A stretch of DNA of 16,619 bases from the NCBI GenBank assembly GCA_945900935.1, contig CAMDKT010000046.1, forward strand, positions 1 to 16,619, in the 5' to 3' direction. This document shows, in pieces, positions 1-7,748 of this stretch; the first letter of the stretch is position 1, and every line of letters starts with the position of its first letter. The notes under the pieces were generated by a model. The model did no database searches and was not told the DNA's origin. It saw nothing but the letters and a program-made list of their open reading frames with translations. Made by a program: the position numbers and the translations under genes. The stretch is from Candidatus Sulfopaludibacter sp. SbA3. GTDB taxonomy: Bacteria > Acidobacteriota > Terriglobia > Bryobacterales > Bryobacteraceae.

Positions 1-42
1 CATATGGATGAGTTGATTGATCATATGGATGAGTTGATTGAA
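1..42. repeat. 21-bp tandem repeat, two copies at window edge
   Basis: Two adjacent 21-bp units (1-21 and 22-42) differ only at the last base. The unit begins catatggatgagttgattga. Because the first copy starts at base 1 of the window, the array may continue to the left. The unit length is a multiple of three. In + frame 1 it encodes the heptapeptide HMDELID, then HMDELIE followed by TGA at 43-45. The minus strand is open through the repeat as well, so the coding direction is not settled by the sequence seen. Confidence 0.85.
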
Positions 43-45
43 TGA
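1..45 (+). CDS. possible C-terminal end of an upstream protein, repeat-encoded
   Basis: Frame 1 is open from the window edge and reads two copies of an acidic heptapeptide (HMDELID, HMDELIE) before TGA at 43-45. This could be the tail of a gene lying mostly outside the window, with a heptad-repeat C-terminus. It is too short to assign to any family. The alternatives are a non-coding microsatellite-like repeat, or a minus-strand gene running leftward. I cannot choose between these without the flanking sequence. Confidence 0.2.
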   Translation, partial: HMDELIDHMDELIE

Positions 46-164
46 GGCTGCTAGAAATGCTGCTGCTGTTATGATTTGTGCTGCTTCGCTGCCCATTCGC
101 GGCTGACGAACAAGCCTACGACGAGGGCGTTCGTTCCTCACGACTGCCGCTTTGTCCCTAAGCG

Positions 165-278
165 GTGAAGTTCTACTTCGACGAAGATTCGGCTCAGCAT
201 CGGCTGATCGCGGCGTTGAGCTTGTCCTCGTACCGATTCGACATGGCGAACAGTGTCTATTACCTTTCGAACTTCTAA
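165..278 (+). pseudogene. possible remnant of a DUF5615 PIN-like toxin-type gene
   Basis: A GTG at 165 opens a 37-codon frame beginning VKFYFDEDSAQHRLIAAL. This resembles the N-terminus of DUF5615 PIN-like proteins, which start with a short beta strand followed by an acidic D-E-[ND] motif and a helix. After about residue 18 the resemblance is lost, and the frame stops at TAA 276-278. Downstream pieces in other frames (for example RRDLAVL in frame 2, near 283-303) faintly recall the middle of such proteins, which would fit frameshift decay, but this is speculative. No clear ribosome binding site precedes the GTG. A better preserved DUF5615 gene lies at the other end of the window. Confidence 0.3.
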
Positions 279-500
279 GCCGTCGGGATTTAGCGGTTCT
301 CCGATCTTCCAGGCGTGGGCCTCTACGCCGTGAGATTCGCTGGGCGAAGGCGAACAGGAGGATGTAGCTCTTGCGGCGCGCCACCTCGTCGAGTCATGTC
401 CCGGTCTTGGATTTCCGCAGACGCCAAAGCAGTGACCTTACACTATTCGCAAATGCTGGACCCGCGCAGTGGATAGACGGCGCCGGCAAAGGCGATGATA

Positions 501-507
501 GAAGGAG
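501..507 (+). promoter_or_regulatory. ribosome binding site supporting the start at 509
   Basis: GAAGGAG lies immediately upstream of ATG 509. The spacing is only one base after the purine run, which is unusually tight. It still supports this start over the longer open frame, because a clean signal peptide begins exactly at this ATG. Confidence 0.5.
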
Positions 508-508
508 A

Positions 509-1789
509 ATGCGACGAATTCTCCTGTTTCTATCCGCCGCGCTGGCGGCCTTCGCGGAAGTCCGGATAGTAACGCTCGCGCAGGTACTGGGCCTGGCGAT
601 GACGCAAAGCGCGGAAGCGGCGCTGGCGAGGCTCGACGAGCGGCGCGCGGCGGCGGCCGTGCAAGCGGCGAAGGATCCGTTCTACCCGAAAATATTCGCC
701 GGGAGCGGGCTGGCCTATTCCAGCGGATTTCCGCTGAGCATCGAGGGCTCGGCGCCATCGATATTGGAGTCCCGGGCGATCGCGAGCGTCTATAATCAAC
801 CGCAGAAAATGATGCTGGAAAAAGCGCGGGCCGATCAGAAGACAGCGGGCGTGGCGGCCGTGATGCGGCAGGAAAATGTGAGTTACCGGGCGGCGCTGCT
901 GTACGTGGAGGCGGGACGATTGGCGGCGGCCGTTCGGGCGGCGAAGGAACAGGCAGGAACATTGGAGCGAGTAGCGGAAACGGTGAAAGCGCGCGTGGAA
1001 GCGGGCAGGGAACTGGCGATTGAAGGGCGGCGGGCTCAATTGCGAAACGCCCAGGCGAGGCAAAGGACGCTGCGTTTGGAAACCGCGCTGGCGGACGCCG
1101 AAACGCAGCTTGGATTGCTGTTGGGGATGGCGGACGGGGACCGGGCGCGCCCGGCGGACCCGGAGACGCCGATCCGCGTGGCGGTAACGAGCGAGGGCGA
1201 GGCGGTGGTGGCGGCATTGCAGAACAGCAAAGAAATACGGCGATTGGAATCAGTGGTGATTGCCAAGGGATTTGAACGGAAGTCGCATGAAGCGGCGCGG
1301 CTGCCGCGGCTGGATTTAGTGGCCCAGTACGGGCTGTTTTCCAAGCTCAACAACTACGACAAATTTTTCAACCGGTTTCAGCGGCACAACGGACAATTTG
1401 GCGTTTCCATACAAATTCCGCTGCTGCCGAGCCAGGCGTCGAAGGCGCAGAAGGAGATGGTGGATGGGGAGTTGGCCGGGTTGAGAACGCAATTGAACGC
1501 CGAGCGGGGCAGGGCGTCGGCGCAGGCGCGGAAGGCGTGGGCGGAGATCGCCGCGCAGGAAACCGGCGTGGAAGTGGCGAACCTGGATTTGGCAATAGCC
1601 CGCGAACAGACGACGCTGCTGCTGGCGCTGCTGGAAGAGGGCCGCGCGACGCAAAAGCAGTTGGAGGAGGCGCGGTTTACGGAGAACGAAAAATGGATGG
1701 CGCTCTTCGATGCCCGGTTCGGCTTGGACCGGGCGCGGCTGGAACTATTGAAAGAAACCGGGACGCTGACGGCGGCGCTGCGCAACTAA
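509..1789 (+). CDS. TolC-family outer membrane protein (efflux/secretion channel)
   Basis: This is a 426-residue secreted protein of the outer membrane efflux protein (OEP, TolC-like) family. Such proteins form trimeric barrel-plus-helical-tunnel channels that carry substrates out through the outer membrane. The signal peptide is MRRILLFLSAALAAFA. The protein is rich in long Ala/Arg/Glu/Leu helices, in two halves: roughly residues 25-215 and 235-420. The second half carries the typical motif P-x-L-D-L-x-A-x-Y-G, then a Gly-x-x-I-x-I-P-L strand and another long coiled-coil helix. The open frame extends upstream to 371, but that extension is Arg/Ser-rich and unlike a leader, so ATG 509 is preferred. 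No membrane-fusion or RND/ABC pump gene is adjacent, so its inner-membrane partner is unknown. Wobble positions are strongly G-biased. The next gene follows within 31 bp. Confidence 0.85.
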   Translation: MRRILLFLSAALAAFAEVRIVTLAQVLGLAMTQSAEAALARLDERRAAAAVQAAKDPFYPKIFAGSGLAYSSGFPLSIEGSAPSILESRAIASVYNQPQKMMLEKARADQKTAGVAAVMRQENVSYRAALLYVEAGRLAAAVRAAKEQAGTLERVAETVKARVEAGRELAIEGRRAQLRNAQARQRTLRLETALADAETQLGLLLGMADGDRARPADPETPIRVAVTSEGEAVVAALQNSKEIRRLESVVIAKGFERKSHEAARLPRLDLVAQYGLFSKLNNYDKFFNRFQRHNGQFGVSIQIPLLPSQASKAQKEMVDGELAGLRTQLNAERGRASAQARKAWAEIAAQETGVEVANLDLAIAREQTTLLLALLEEGRATQKQLEEARFTENEKWMALFDARFGLDRARLELLKETGTLTAALRN

Positions 1790-1820
1790 CTTTCCGCCCG
1801 TGGGTTATATTGGTGCATTC

Positions 1821-4800
1821 ATGGGCCTTCTACGTTTACTTTCGCTCCTAAGCCTTTTGGTTTCAATGGGGTTGTGGGTCGTACCCGCAGCCACGCTCGG
1901 AACCGTGATCAACGTGACGGGGGGAGCGAGCGATCTGGTGCTCGACAACAAGCGGGAGCTGCTCTACTTGGTGCGAGCGGTGCCGTACAACCGCGTCGAC
2001 GTTTTCTCAACCACGCAGCGGCGTGTGATCGCCTCGATACCTACTGACGCCAATCCGCTGGCGGCGGCGCTGTCTCCGGACGGCAATTTTCTGTATGTGA
2101 CTTGCCACGACGCGTCGTCCATCAACGTAATGGACACGCGGCCGGCGACGCCGCTGATTGTGTCCAAAATTAGCCTGCCGGCACGTCCGGAGGGGATCGC
2201 GGTGGGAGCCGACGGACGCGTTTTGATCACGACGATCGGGTCGGGCGCGGGAAACCTGTTGAACACGCTGCTGGTGTACGATCCGTCGGTTACTGAAGCT
2301 AGGTCGAGCCTTTCGACCGTGCCTGTGGCGCCGCCGCCGCCGCTGCCGCCGACGCTGCCCGCGCCATCGGGCCGCACGTTTTTGGCGAATCGGAGCCAGT
2401 TGCTCGCCACTGGCGACGGATCGAAAATTATCGGATTAAACGCCTTCCAGGCGCAGAACCGCGTGGTGTTCGTTTATGAATCGGCTTCGCGGTCGGTACT
2501 GCGCAGCCGGATTGTCGGCGATCTGTCGACGGTGCTGTCAGTCTCCCCGGATGGCTCAAGGTTTATGGTGGGCTTGAGGCTGTTCGATTCGGAAAGCTTG
2601 GCCGTGATTGCGCAGCAAAACGCGGCCAACGCGCCGTTCCCGCTCTCCGTCAATATCACAGCGCAGGGTTTCGCCCAGGTGGGTCAACAGTTCAACTTGC
2701 AGGCCAACCAGGGGGGCAGCGTTTTTTCACCCGACGGCGCGACAATCTATTCGGCGTTCAATATTGCGCCGATTCAGAACCCCGCGGCCCGCGCGAACGT
2801 GGCGCAGTTGCTGGTGAATGACGCGGACAATTTATTGATCCAGGACGGACTGCAACTGCCGGAGAACTTGGCGGGGAAAATGGTGATGTCGTTGGACGGC
2901 AGCAGCTTATACGCGCTGTCGGAATCGGGTTTCACGATTATTCCTTTGAATCAAGTATCGCGGAATCCGCTGCTGCAGCCGGCTTCAACTGTTTTGTTGC
3001 TCGCCTCCGATCAATGCAATTCGGCGCCGGAGGGAACGCGGTCCACTGTCAGCGTGATGAATCTTGGCCGTGCCACCGGACCGGTTGCGGCAACGGCGAC
3101 GCTGGTGCAATCGCTGGGCGGCGTGGCGATTCCAGGCTTTGGACTGCCCGGAGGCGCGCTGCCTGGGTTGGGCGGCGGCGGCGGTCCCGGTGGCGGCGCG
3201 CCCGGCGGCGGTGTTGTTATAACTTTCCCAACGCTCCCGATACCAGGCCTCCCGCAAATTCCGGGCCTTAACAACCCGCAGCAGATAACGCAGCAAACGG
3301 CGCCGTCCTTGCGGGTGGTGCGGGACGGGCCCAACACCGCTTTTGAAATCGCATACAATTTTGTGAACGCGCGGTCCCTTGGCACTCCCGCCGCGCACGA
3401 TTTTTTGATTACTTCGCCGCAAGCGGTGAACGTGCCGGCAACCATCCGCGTCTTTCAGAACTCGCGAAACACCGAATCGCGCGGCGATCTGATTCCGGTG
3501 CGAACCGCGATATCGCCCAATGAGGGGCTGACCGATCTGGTGATCGATGGCGTCCGGAACCGGCTTTATATTTCCAATTCGGGAATGAATCGCGTAGAGG
3601 TCTTCGACACGCGCGGCAAGCGTTTTCTGGCGTCGATCAAAGTCGGCCAGTTGCCGCGCTCACTGGCGATGTCGCCCGACGCCTCGACGCTCTACGTTGC
3701 CAATACGGGCGGAGAATCGATTAGCATTATCGACCTTGACCGGTTGGCCGTGTCGGGGCAGATCAAGTTCCCCGCAATACCGTTCAATGGGGCGACGGCG
3801 GTGATCTCGCCATCGGCTCTCGCCGTGACGCAGAGCGGATTGCAGATTGTGATGAGCAACGGCACGTTGTGGCGCGTAGTCGGTGATGAAGCGGTGCCGC
3901 GGCGCGTGAGCGCGGTGATTGGCACGGCGACGATTCCCGCTCCCCGGACCATCGCCGCCACGCCGAACGGCGAGTACATGTTGTTGCTGGCCGGGAATGG
4001 AAACGCTTATCTTTACGATGCGCTGGTTGACGACTTTGTGGCGGCCCGCCAAGTGGCGGTCGCGCCGATCCAGGGCTTTTTCGGTCCAGTGAGCGCCGGA
4101 CCGCGCGGACAGTACTTTCTGGTCAATAACTTCGTGCTGAACCAGAGCCTGTCCCCAATCGCCGGTTCCGCCGGGGCCGGGACGGACCCCGGCGGAGTGC
4201 CAGGGCGGCCGATTCCAACCGTCTCCAACTCGCGGCCGGTGTCGGCCGTTTACGCCGCCTCGGGCGCGGTGTACGCGAAGTTCTCCCAGCCGATTCGCGC
4301 CAACGCAAATGCCCTTGTCACCGACACCCCGATGATTGAACTCGTCAACGCCGCGACGGGCGCGACGATGCGGACTTCCGCCGCGCTGGAGGGGCCGGTG
4401 TCGGCGGTGACCGGAGCGCAGCGGGTCAATATCGACGGAAGGACCATGGCCGTCGACGCGGCGCTGGAAAATGCCTATGTATTGACGGCGAGCGGGTTGG
4501 CGATTGTGCCATTGACGGTTCCCCCGGTTGCCGACCGGCCGCTGGTTCCGCCCGCCGGCGTAGTGAATGTGGGCAACTATACAGCCGGCGCGGCGCCGAA
4601 CGGACTGGTTTCCATCTTTGGGCAGAATCTGGCCGGCGCGGCGGCTGCGAGCACAACACCCTTGCCGTTAACGATGGGAGGCACCTGCGTGACCATCAAT
4701 AATTCGCCGATTCCGCTTTTGATGACTTCGAGCGGACAAATCAACGCACAGATTCCGCCGGAGCTTGCCGCCGGCCGGTACACAATGCTGGTCCGGTCGA

Positions 4801-5288
4801 TCGACCGGAAAATATCTTCGCAGGCCGTGCAGGTGACTGTCGCCAAATATGCGCCGGCGGTTTTGGCGGATCCGTCAACAAAAAGGGCCATGGTTTTCCG
4901 GCCGAACGGGGAACCCGTCACCACCCAGCGTCCCGCCAAGCGGGATGAGACGCTGGTGATGTATGCCGTTGGGCTTGGCAATCCGAAGGGAGGAGTCCGC
5001 CTGGTTTCGGGAACTCCAGCGCCGGAGAGTTTGGCGGAAACAGACGCGCTGGAGGTCTACTTCAAGAAGGTGGAAACGGCGGCGGACAAACCCCGCGGGT
5101 TCCGGGTTCAGGAAGAAGTGATCGTCGATTGGAGCGGGCTGGTTCCCGGTTATGTGGGGCTCTATCAGATCAATCTTCGCGTCCCCGGTTTCCACGAAAA
5201 AGGGCCGAATTTGGAAGTCGTCGTGCGGATTGGCGGGATAAATAGCTCAATCACCGGACCTGTGGTGCCGCTGGTCGCGGTGGAGTAG
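1821..5288 (+). CDS. secreted double beta-propeller protein with TIGR03437 C-terminal domain
   Basis: This 1155-residue protein has a hydrophobic signal sequence (MGLLRLLSLLSLLVSMGLWVVPAATLG). The N-terminal part (about residues 35-420) has YncE/NHL-like propeller blades with signatures such as DLVLDNKRELLYLV and LSPDGNFLYVT. A Gly/Pro-rich linker follows at about 433-485. A second propeller (about 565-900) opens with nearly the same pattern: DLVIDGVRNRLYISNS, then MSPDASTLYVANT. From about 914 to the end is the TIGR03437 domain, recognisable from VVNVGNYTAGAAPNGLVSIFGQNL and SSGQINAQIPPELAAGRYTM. Its role is probably extracellular or periplasmic binding; no catalytic site is visible. An in-frame GTG at 1800 is an alternative start, but ATG 1821 gives the cleaner signal peptide. 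Neither start has a good ribosome binding site. It probably shares a transcript with the TolC-like gene 31 bp upstream. Confidence 0.85.
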   Translation: MGLLRLLSLLSLLVSMGLWVVPAATLGTVINVTGGASDLVLDNKRELLYLVRAVPYNRVDVFSTTQRRVIASIPTDANPLAAALSPDGNFLYVTCHDASSINVMDTRPATPLIVSKISLPARPEGIAVGADGRVLITTIGSGAGNLLNTLLVYDPSVTEARSSLSTVPVAPPPPLPPTLPAPSGRTFLANRSQLLATGDGSKIIGLNAFQAQNRVVFVYESASRSVLRSRIVGDLSTVLSVSPDGSRFMVGLRLFDSESLAVIAQQNAANAPFPLSVNITAQGFAQVGQQFNLQANQGGSVFSPDGATIYSAFNIAPIQNPAARANVAQLLVNDADNLLIQDGLQLPENLAGKMVMSLDGSSLYALSESGFTIIPLNQVSRNPLLQPASTVLLLASDQCNSAPEGTRSTVSVMNLGRATGPVAATATLVQSLGGVAIPGFGLPGGALPGLGGGGGPGGGAPGGGVVITFPTLPIPGLPQIPGLNNPQQITQQTAPSLRVVRDGPNTAFEIAYNFVNARSLGTPAAHDFLITSPQAVNVPATIRVFQNSRNTESRGDLIPVRTAISPNEGLTDLVIDGVRNRLYISNSGMNRVEVFDTRGKRFLASIKVGQLPRSLAMSPDASTLYVANTGGESISIIDLDRLAVSGQIKFPAIPFNGATAVISPSALAVTQSGLQIVMSNGTLWRVVGDEAVPRRVSAVIGTATIPAPRTIAATPNGEYMLLLAGNGNAYLYDALVDDFVAARQVAVAPIQGFFGPVSAGPRGQYFLVNNFVLNQSLSPIAGSAGAGTDPGGVPGRPIPTVSNSRPVSAVYAASGAVYAKFSQPIRANANALVTDTPMIELVNAATGATMRTSAALEGPVSAVTGAQRVNIDGRTMAVDAALENAYVLTASGLAIVPLTVPPVADRPLVPPAGVVNVGNYTAGAAPNGLVSIFGQNLAGAAAASTTPLPLTMGGTCVTINNSPIPLLMTSSGQINAQIPPELAAGRYTMLVRSIDRKISSQAVQVTVAKYAPAVLADPSTKRAMVFRPNGEPVTTQRPAKRDETLVMYAVGLGNPKGGVRLVSGTPAPESLAETDALEVYFKKVETAADKPRGFRVQEEVIVDWSGLVPGYVGLYQINLRVPGFHEKGPNLEVVVRIGGINSSITGPVVPLVAVE

Positions 5289-5425
5289 CGTCGCTCCACG
5301 CCGGGTCAAGTTTTCTACTGCGCGGCCGATAATAGGTGAAGGGCTTGCAGGATTCGTCGACCGGTCGCTCGTTGCGCGTCCAGGCGCGATATCATTGTAA
5401 GTATCCTTTTTTCGCTGGTGAACCC

Positions 5426-7732
5426 ATGACACGACGACGCATATCCCTCCTTTGCCTGATACTTCTCACGCTTTTTGCCGCCGCTTGCAGCCTCGAAGCC
5501 AAGAAGAAAAGAGCACTGGAAGGAGGAAACAAGTACTTTGATAAGGGCCAGTACAAGCAAGCCCGCTTGATGTATATGAACGCGATCAAAGCGGACCCTC
5601 GATTTGGAGAAGCCCACTACAAACTCGCGCTCACCAACTTGCGATTGGGATCCTACGCCGAGGCCGTTGGGAACTTGCAGCGTACAATTGAAATGCAACC
5701 GGAGAATCTGGATGCGCACAGCAAACTCGCTGACATCTATCTGAGTGTCTATTCATCGAATCCGGTGAAGAACAAAATATACTTGAGCGACATTCGGGAT
5801 CTGTCCGGGCGAATGGAAAAGCGCGGCAAAGGATCTTTCGAAGATCTGCGGATGCGGGGTTTTCTGGCGATCGCCGACGGTAAGGGCGAGGCGGGGCTCG
5901 CGCTGTTTCGCGAAGCCGACAAGAAGAAACCGGATCAGCCGGTGATGCAATTGACGATTGCGCGCGCGATGCTGGCGTTGAAGCAGGTGGATGAAGCGGC
6001 GGCCTATCTCCAGGCGATGATTGCCAAAGACAAGTCGTTTGGCACCCCCTACGAACTGCTGTACGGGATTGCCATGTCGCAAGGCAAGCCGGACGAGGCG
6101 GAAAGGATGATGATCCTGCGCGTTGAGAACAATCCGAAGGACGAGGGAAGTCGGCTGCGCCTTGCGGCGCATTTTTTCGTCAACCAGAAAATCCCGGCGA
6201 TGGAAAAAATCCTGAGTGAGACGCTCTCCCGGCGCGCGGAGTTTCCGAATGTGTTCATGGACGTCGCCGATTTCTACTATCGTATCCGTGATTATGAACG
6301 TGCGGCGGCAACGTACCTGGAAGGTGCCAAGCAGGATAGCCCCCGCGCGCGTACGTATGAGAAGCGGATGGTGGAAGTGAGGGTGTCGCAGAACCGGTCC
6401 ACTGAAGCTTTGGAACTCTGCGAAAAAATCTTGAAAGATGATCCGAAGGACCATGAGGCGATCGCGATGCGAGCATCGCTGTGGCTCTATGCGGGCAAGC
6501 CGGATCAGATCAATACGGCAATTAGCGAACTGCTTTCCGTAGTGAACAAGATGCCGGAGAATTTTGTGTTGCGCTATAACCTGGGCCGGGCTTTGATGGC
6601 CAAAGGCGACATCGATGCGGCGCGGGTGCAGTTCGCCGACGCCTTGAAGTACCGGAAGGATTACCTGCCCGCGCGAATTGCGCTGGCGCAGATTCTGGTC
6701 ACACGCGGCGAATATGCCGCCGGCATGAGCGCCGCCAACGAGATTCTGCAGCTCCATCCCGGGAATCAGAACGCCCGGCTGATCCAGGCGCAGACCTTTT
6801 TGGCGCAGGGAAAATTTGCCGATTCGAAGGCTGTGCTCGAAGAGACGCTAAAAATCAATCCCAATCAGAAGGATGCAAAGTATCAGTTGGGCTATGTACT
6901 TTTCAAAGAAGGCAAGCTGAAGGAGGCCGAGGCGATTTTCCAGCAGATCTACTCGGACTCCTCGCCGGACTTGCGCGGACTGATGGGCTTGACCGAGGTC
7001 TACACCGCGCAAGGGCAGTTTGACCGCGTCCTCAAAATGCTCGACGACGCCATCCAAAAGTACCCGAAGACATCCAACCTGCAAGTCGCATGGGGCAATA
7101 TTGCCGTGCGCGCTAAAAAGTATGACGAAGGCGTAGCCATGTTCCGCAGAGTGCTGGTCGGCGATCCGAAAAACTTTGACCTGCATATGCGGGTAGCAGA
7201 AGGCCTCCGGCAAAAAGGTGACCTGCCTCAAGCGATTGAGGCATGGAAAAAGGCGGGCGAATTGATGCCGAATCACATTATGCCCCTCATCAGCCGCGCA
7301 ATGGCGTTGGATCAAGTGAACCGAAGGTCGGAGGCGGCCCCGCTTTATCTACAGGTGTTAAAAGCACAACCGGACAACATTGTGGCCTTGAATAACTACT
7401 CGTTCTACCTGGCCGAACAGGGAAACGATTTGGACTTGGCGCTGACATACGCGCAGAAAGCCAAGTCCAAGGCCCCGGCCGATCCCCTCATCGCCGATAC
7501 TCTGGGATTCATTTACCTCAAGAAGAACTTGCCGCAAAACGACGCTTCCATCTTTTCAGAATTGACCGGTAAATACCCCAAAGTTGCCTTATTCCATATT
7601 CGGCTGGCTACGGCCCATTTCCAGGCCGGCGAGAAAGCCAAGGCTAGAAAAGTGCTGGATGATGCCCGGAAAAATAATCCGACCAAGGCCGACCAGGACG
7701 AAATTCAAAAACTTGCCGGCAAGCTCGGTTAG
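5426..7732 (+). CDS. TPR-repeat lipoprotein (PrsT-like)
   Basis: This is a 768-residue protein with a lipoprotein-type leader. MTRRRISLLCLILLTLFAAAC places Cys21 behind an Ala-Ala-Ala lipobox, so it is probably lipid-anchored in the periplasm. The rest is almost entirely tetratricopeptide repeats, in units of about 34 residues. The first is GNKYFDKGQYKQARLMYMNA; the last clear ones are near LNNYSFYLAEQGNDLDLALT and ADTLGFIYLKK. Length, lipid anchor and the C-terminal repeat style recall the PEP-CTERM-system TPR lipoproteins (PrsT, TIGR02917), which act with exosortase and exopolysaccharide loci, but no exosortase is in view. The frame is open back to GTG 5336, but ATG 5426 begins the leader. 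The ribosome binding site is weak. The 137-bp gap upstream could hold a promoter; TATCAT at 5390-5395 resembles a -10 box but lacks a good -35 box. It likely starts the downstream transcript. Confidence 0.85.
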   Translation: MTRRRISLLCLILLTLFAAACSLEAKKKRALEGGNKYFDKGQYKQARLMYMNAIKADPRFGEAHYKLALTNLRLGSYAEAVGNLQRTIEMQPENLDAHSKLADIYLSVYSSNPVKNKIYLSDIRDLSGRMEKRGKGSFEDLRMRGFLAIADGKGEAGLALFREADKKKPDQPVMQLTIARAMLALKQVDEAAAYLQAMIAKDKSFGTPYELLYGIAMSQGKPDEAERMMILRVENNPKDEGSRLRLAAHFFVNQKIPAMEKILSETLSRRAEFPNVFMDVADFYYRIRDYERAAATYLEGAKQDSPRARTYEKRMVEVRVSQNRSTEALELCEKILKDDPKDHEAIAMRASLWLYAGKPDQINTAISELLSVVNKMPENFVLRYNLGRALMAKGDIDAARVQFADALKYRKDYLPARIALAQILVTRGEYAAGMSAANEILQLHPGNQNARLIQAQTFLAQGKFADSKAVLEETLKINPNQKDAKYQLGYVLFKEGKLKEAEAIFQQIYSDSSPDLRGLMGLTEVYTAQGQFDRVLKMLDDAIQKYPKTSNLQVAWGNIAVRAKKYDEGVAMFRRVLVGDPKNFDLHMRVAEGLRQKGDLPQAIEAWKKAGELMPNHIMPLISRAMALDQVNRRSEAAPLYLQVLKAQPDNIVALNNYSFYLAEQGNDLDLALTYAQKAKSKAPADPLIADTLGFIYLKKNLPQNDASIFSELTGKYPKVALFHIRLATAHFQAGEKAKARKVLDDARKNNPTKADQDEIQKLAGKLG

Positions 7733-7748
7733 GCGGGGAAAGAGTTTC

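Larger units (their letters stand above)
46..508. other. stretch without an intact gene
   Basis: No reading frame here has a convincing start, ribosome binding site and protein-like sequence. Open frames at 152-367 and at 371-508 (the latter running into the TolC-like gene) read as low-complexity Arg/Ser-rich peptide and look fortuitous. The one recognisable piece is a short fragment at 165-278 resembling the start of a DUF5615 protein. The region probably holds decayed gene remnants plus the promoter of the TolC-like gene. I saw no clear sigma-70 promoter pair, tRNA or strong terminator hairpin. Confidence 0.6.

Noticed and set aside
371..508. N-terminal extension of the TolC-like open frame
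   Set aside because: It would place 46 Arg/Ser-rich residues before a perfect signal peptide. The GAAGGAG motif and the leader both point to ATG 509.
438..1217. 259-codon minus-strand open frame rich in Pro/Arg/Ser
   Set aside because: It is antisense to the TolC-like gene, has extreme composition and shows no domain.
5280..5299. Hairpin GTGGAG/CTCCAC spanning the stop codon of the propeller gene
   Set aside because: The stem is only 6 bp with an 8-base loop, and the nearest T-run (5311-5314) is too far for an intrinsic terminator. At best it is a weak element.
5390..5395. TATCAT as a -10 promoter box before the TPR lipoprotein gene
   Set aside because: It matches the consensus at five of six bases, but no acceptable -35 hexamer lies 16-18 bases upstream. 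It is mentioned under the gene but not called.
5753..6757. Long open frame on the minus strand inside the TPR gene (334 codons)
   Set aside because: It is Arg/His-rich with no recognisable domain, and lies entirely antisense to a clear TPR protein. It results from the codon bias of the opposite strand.
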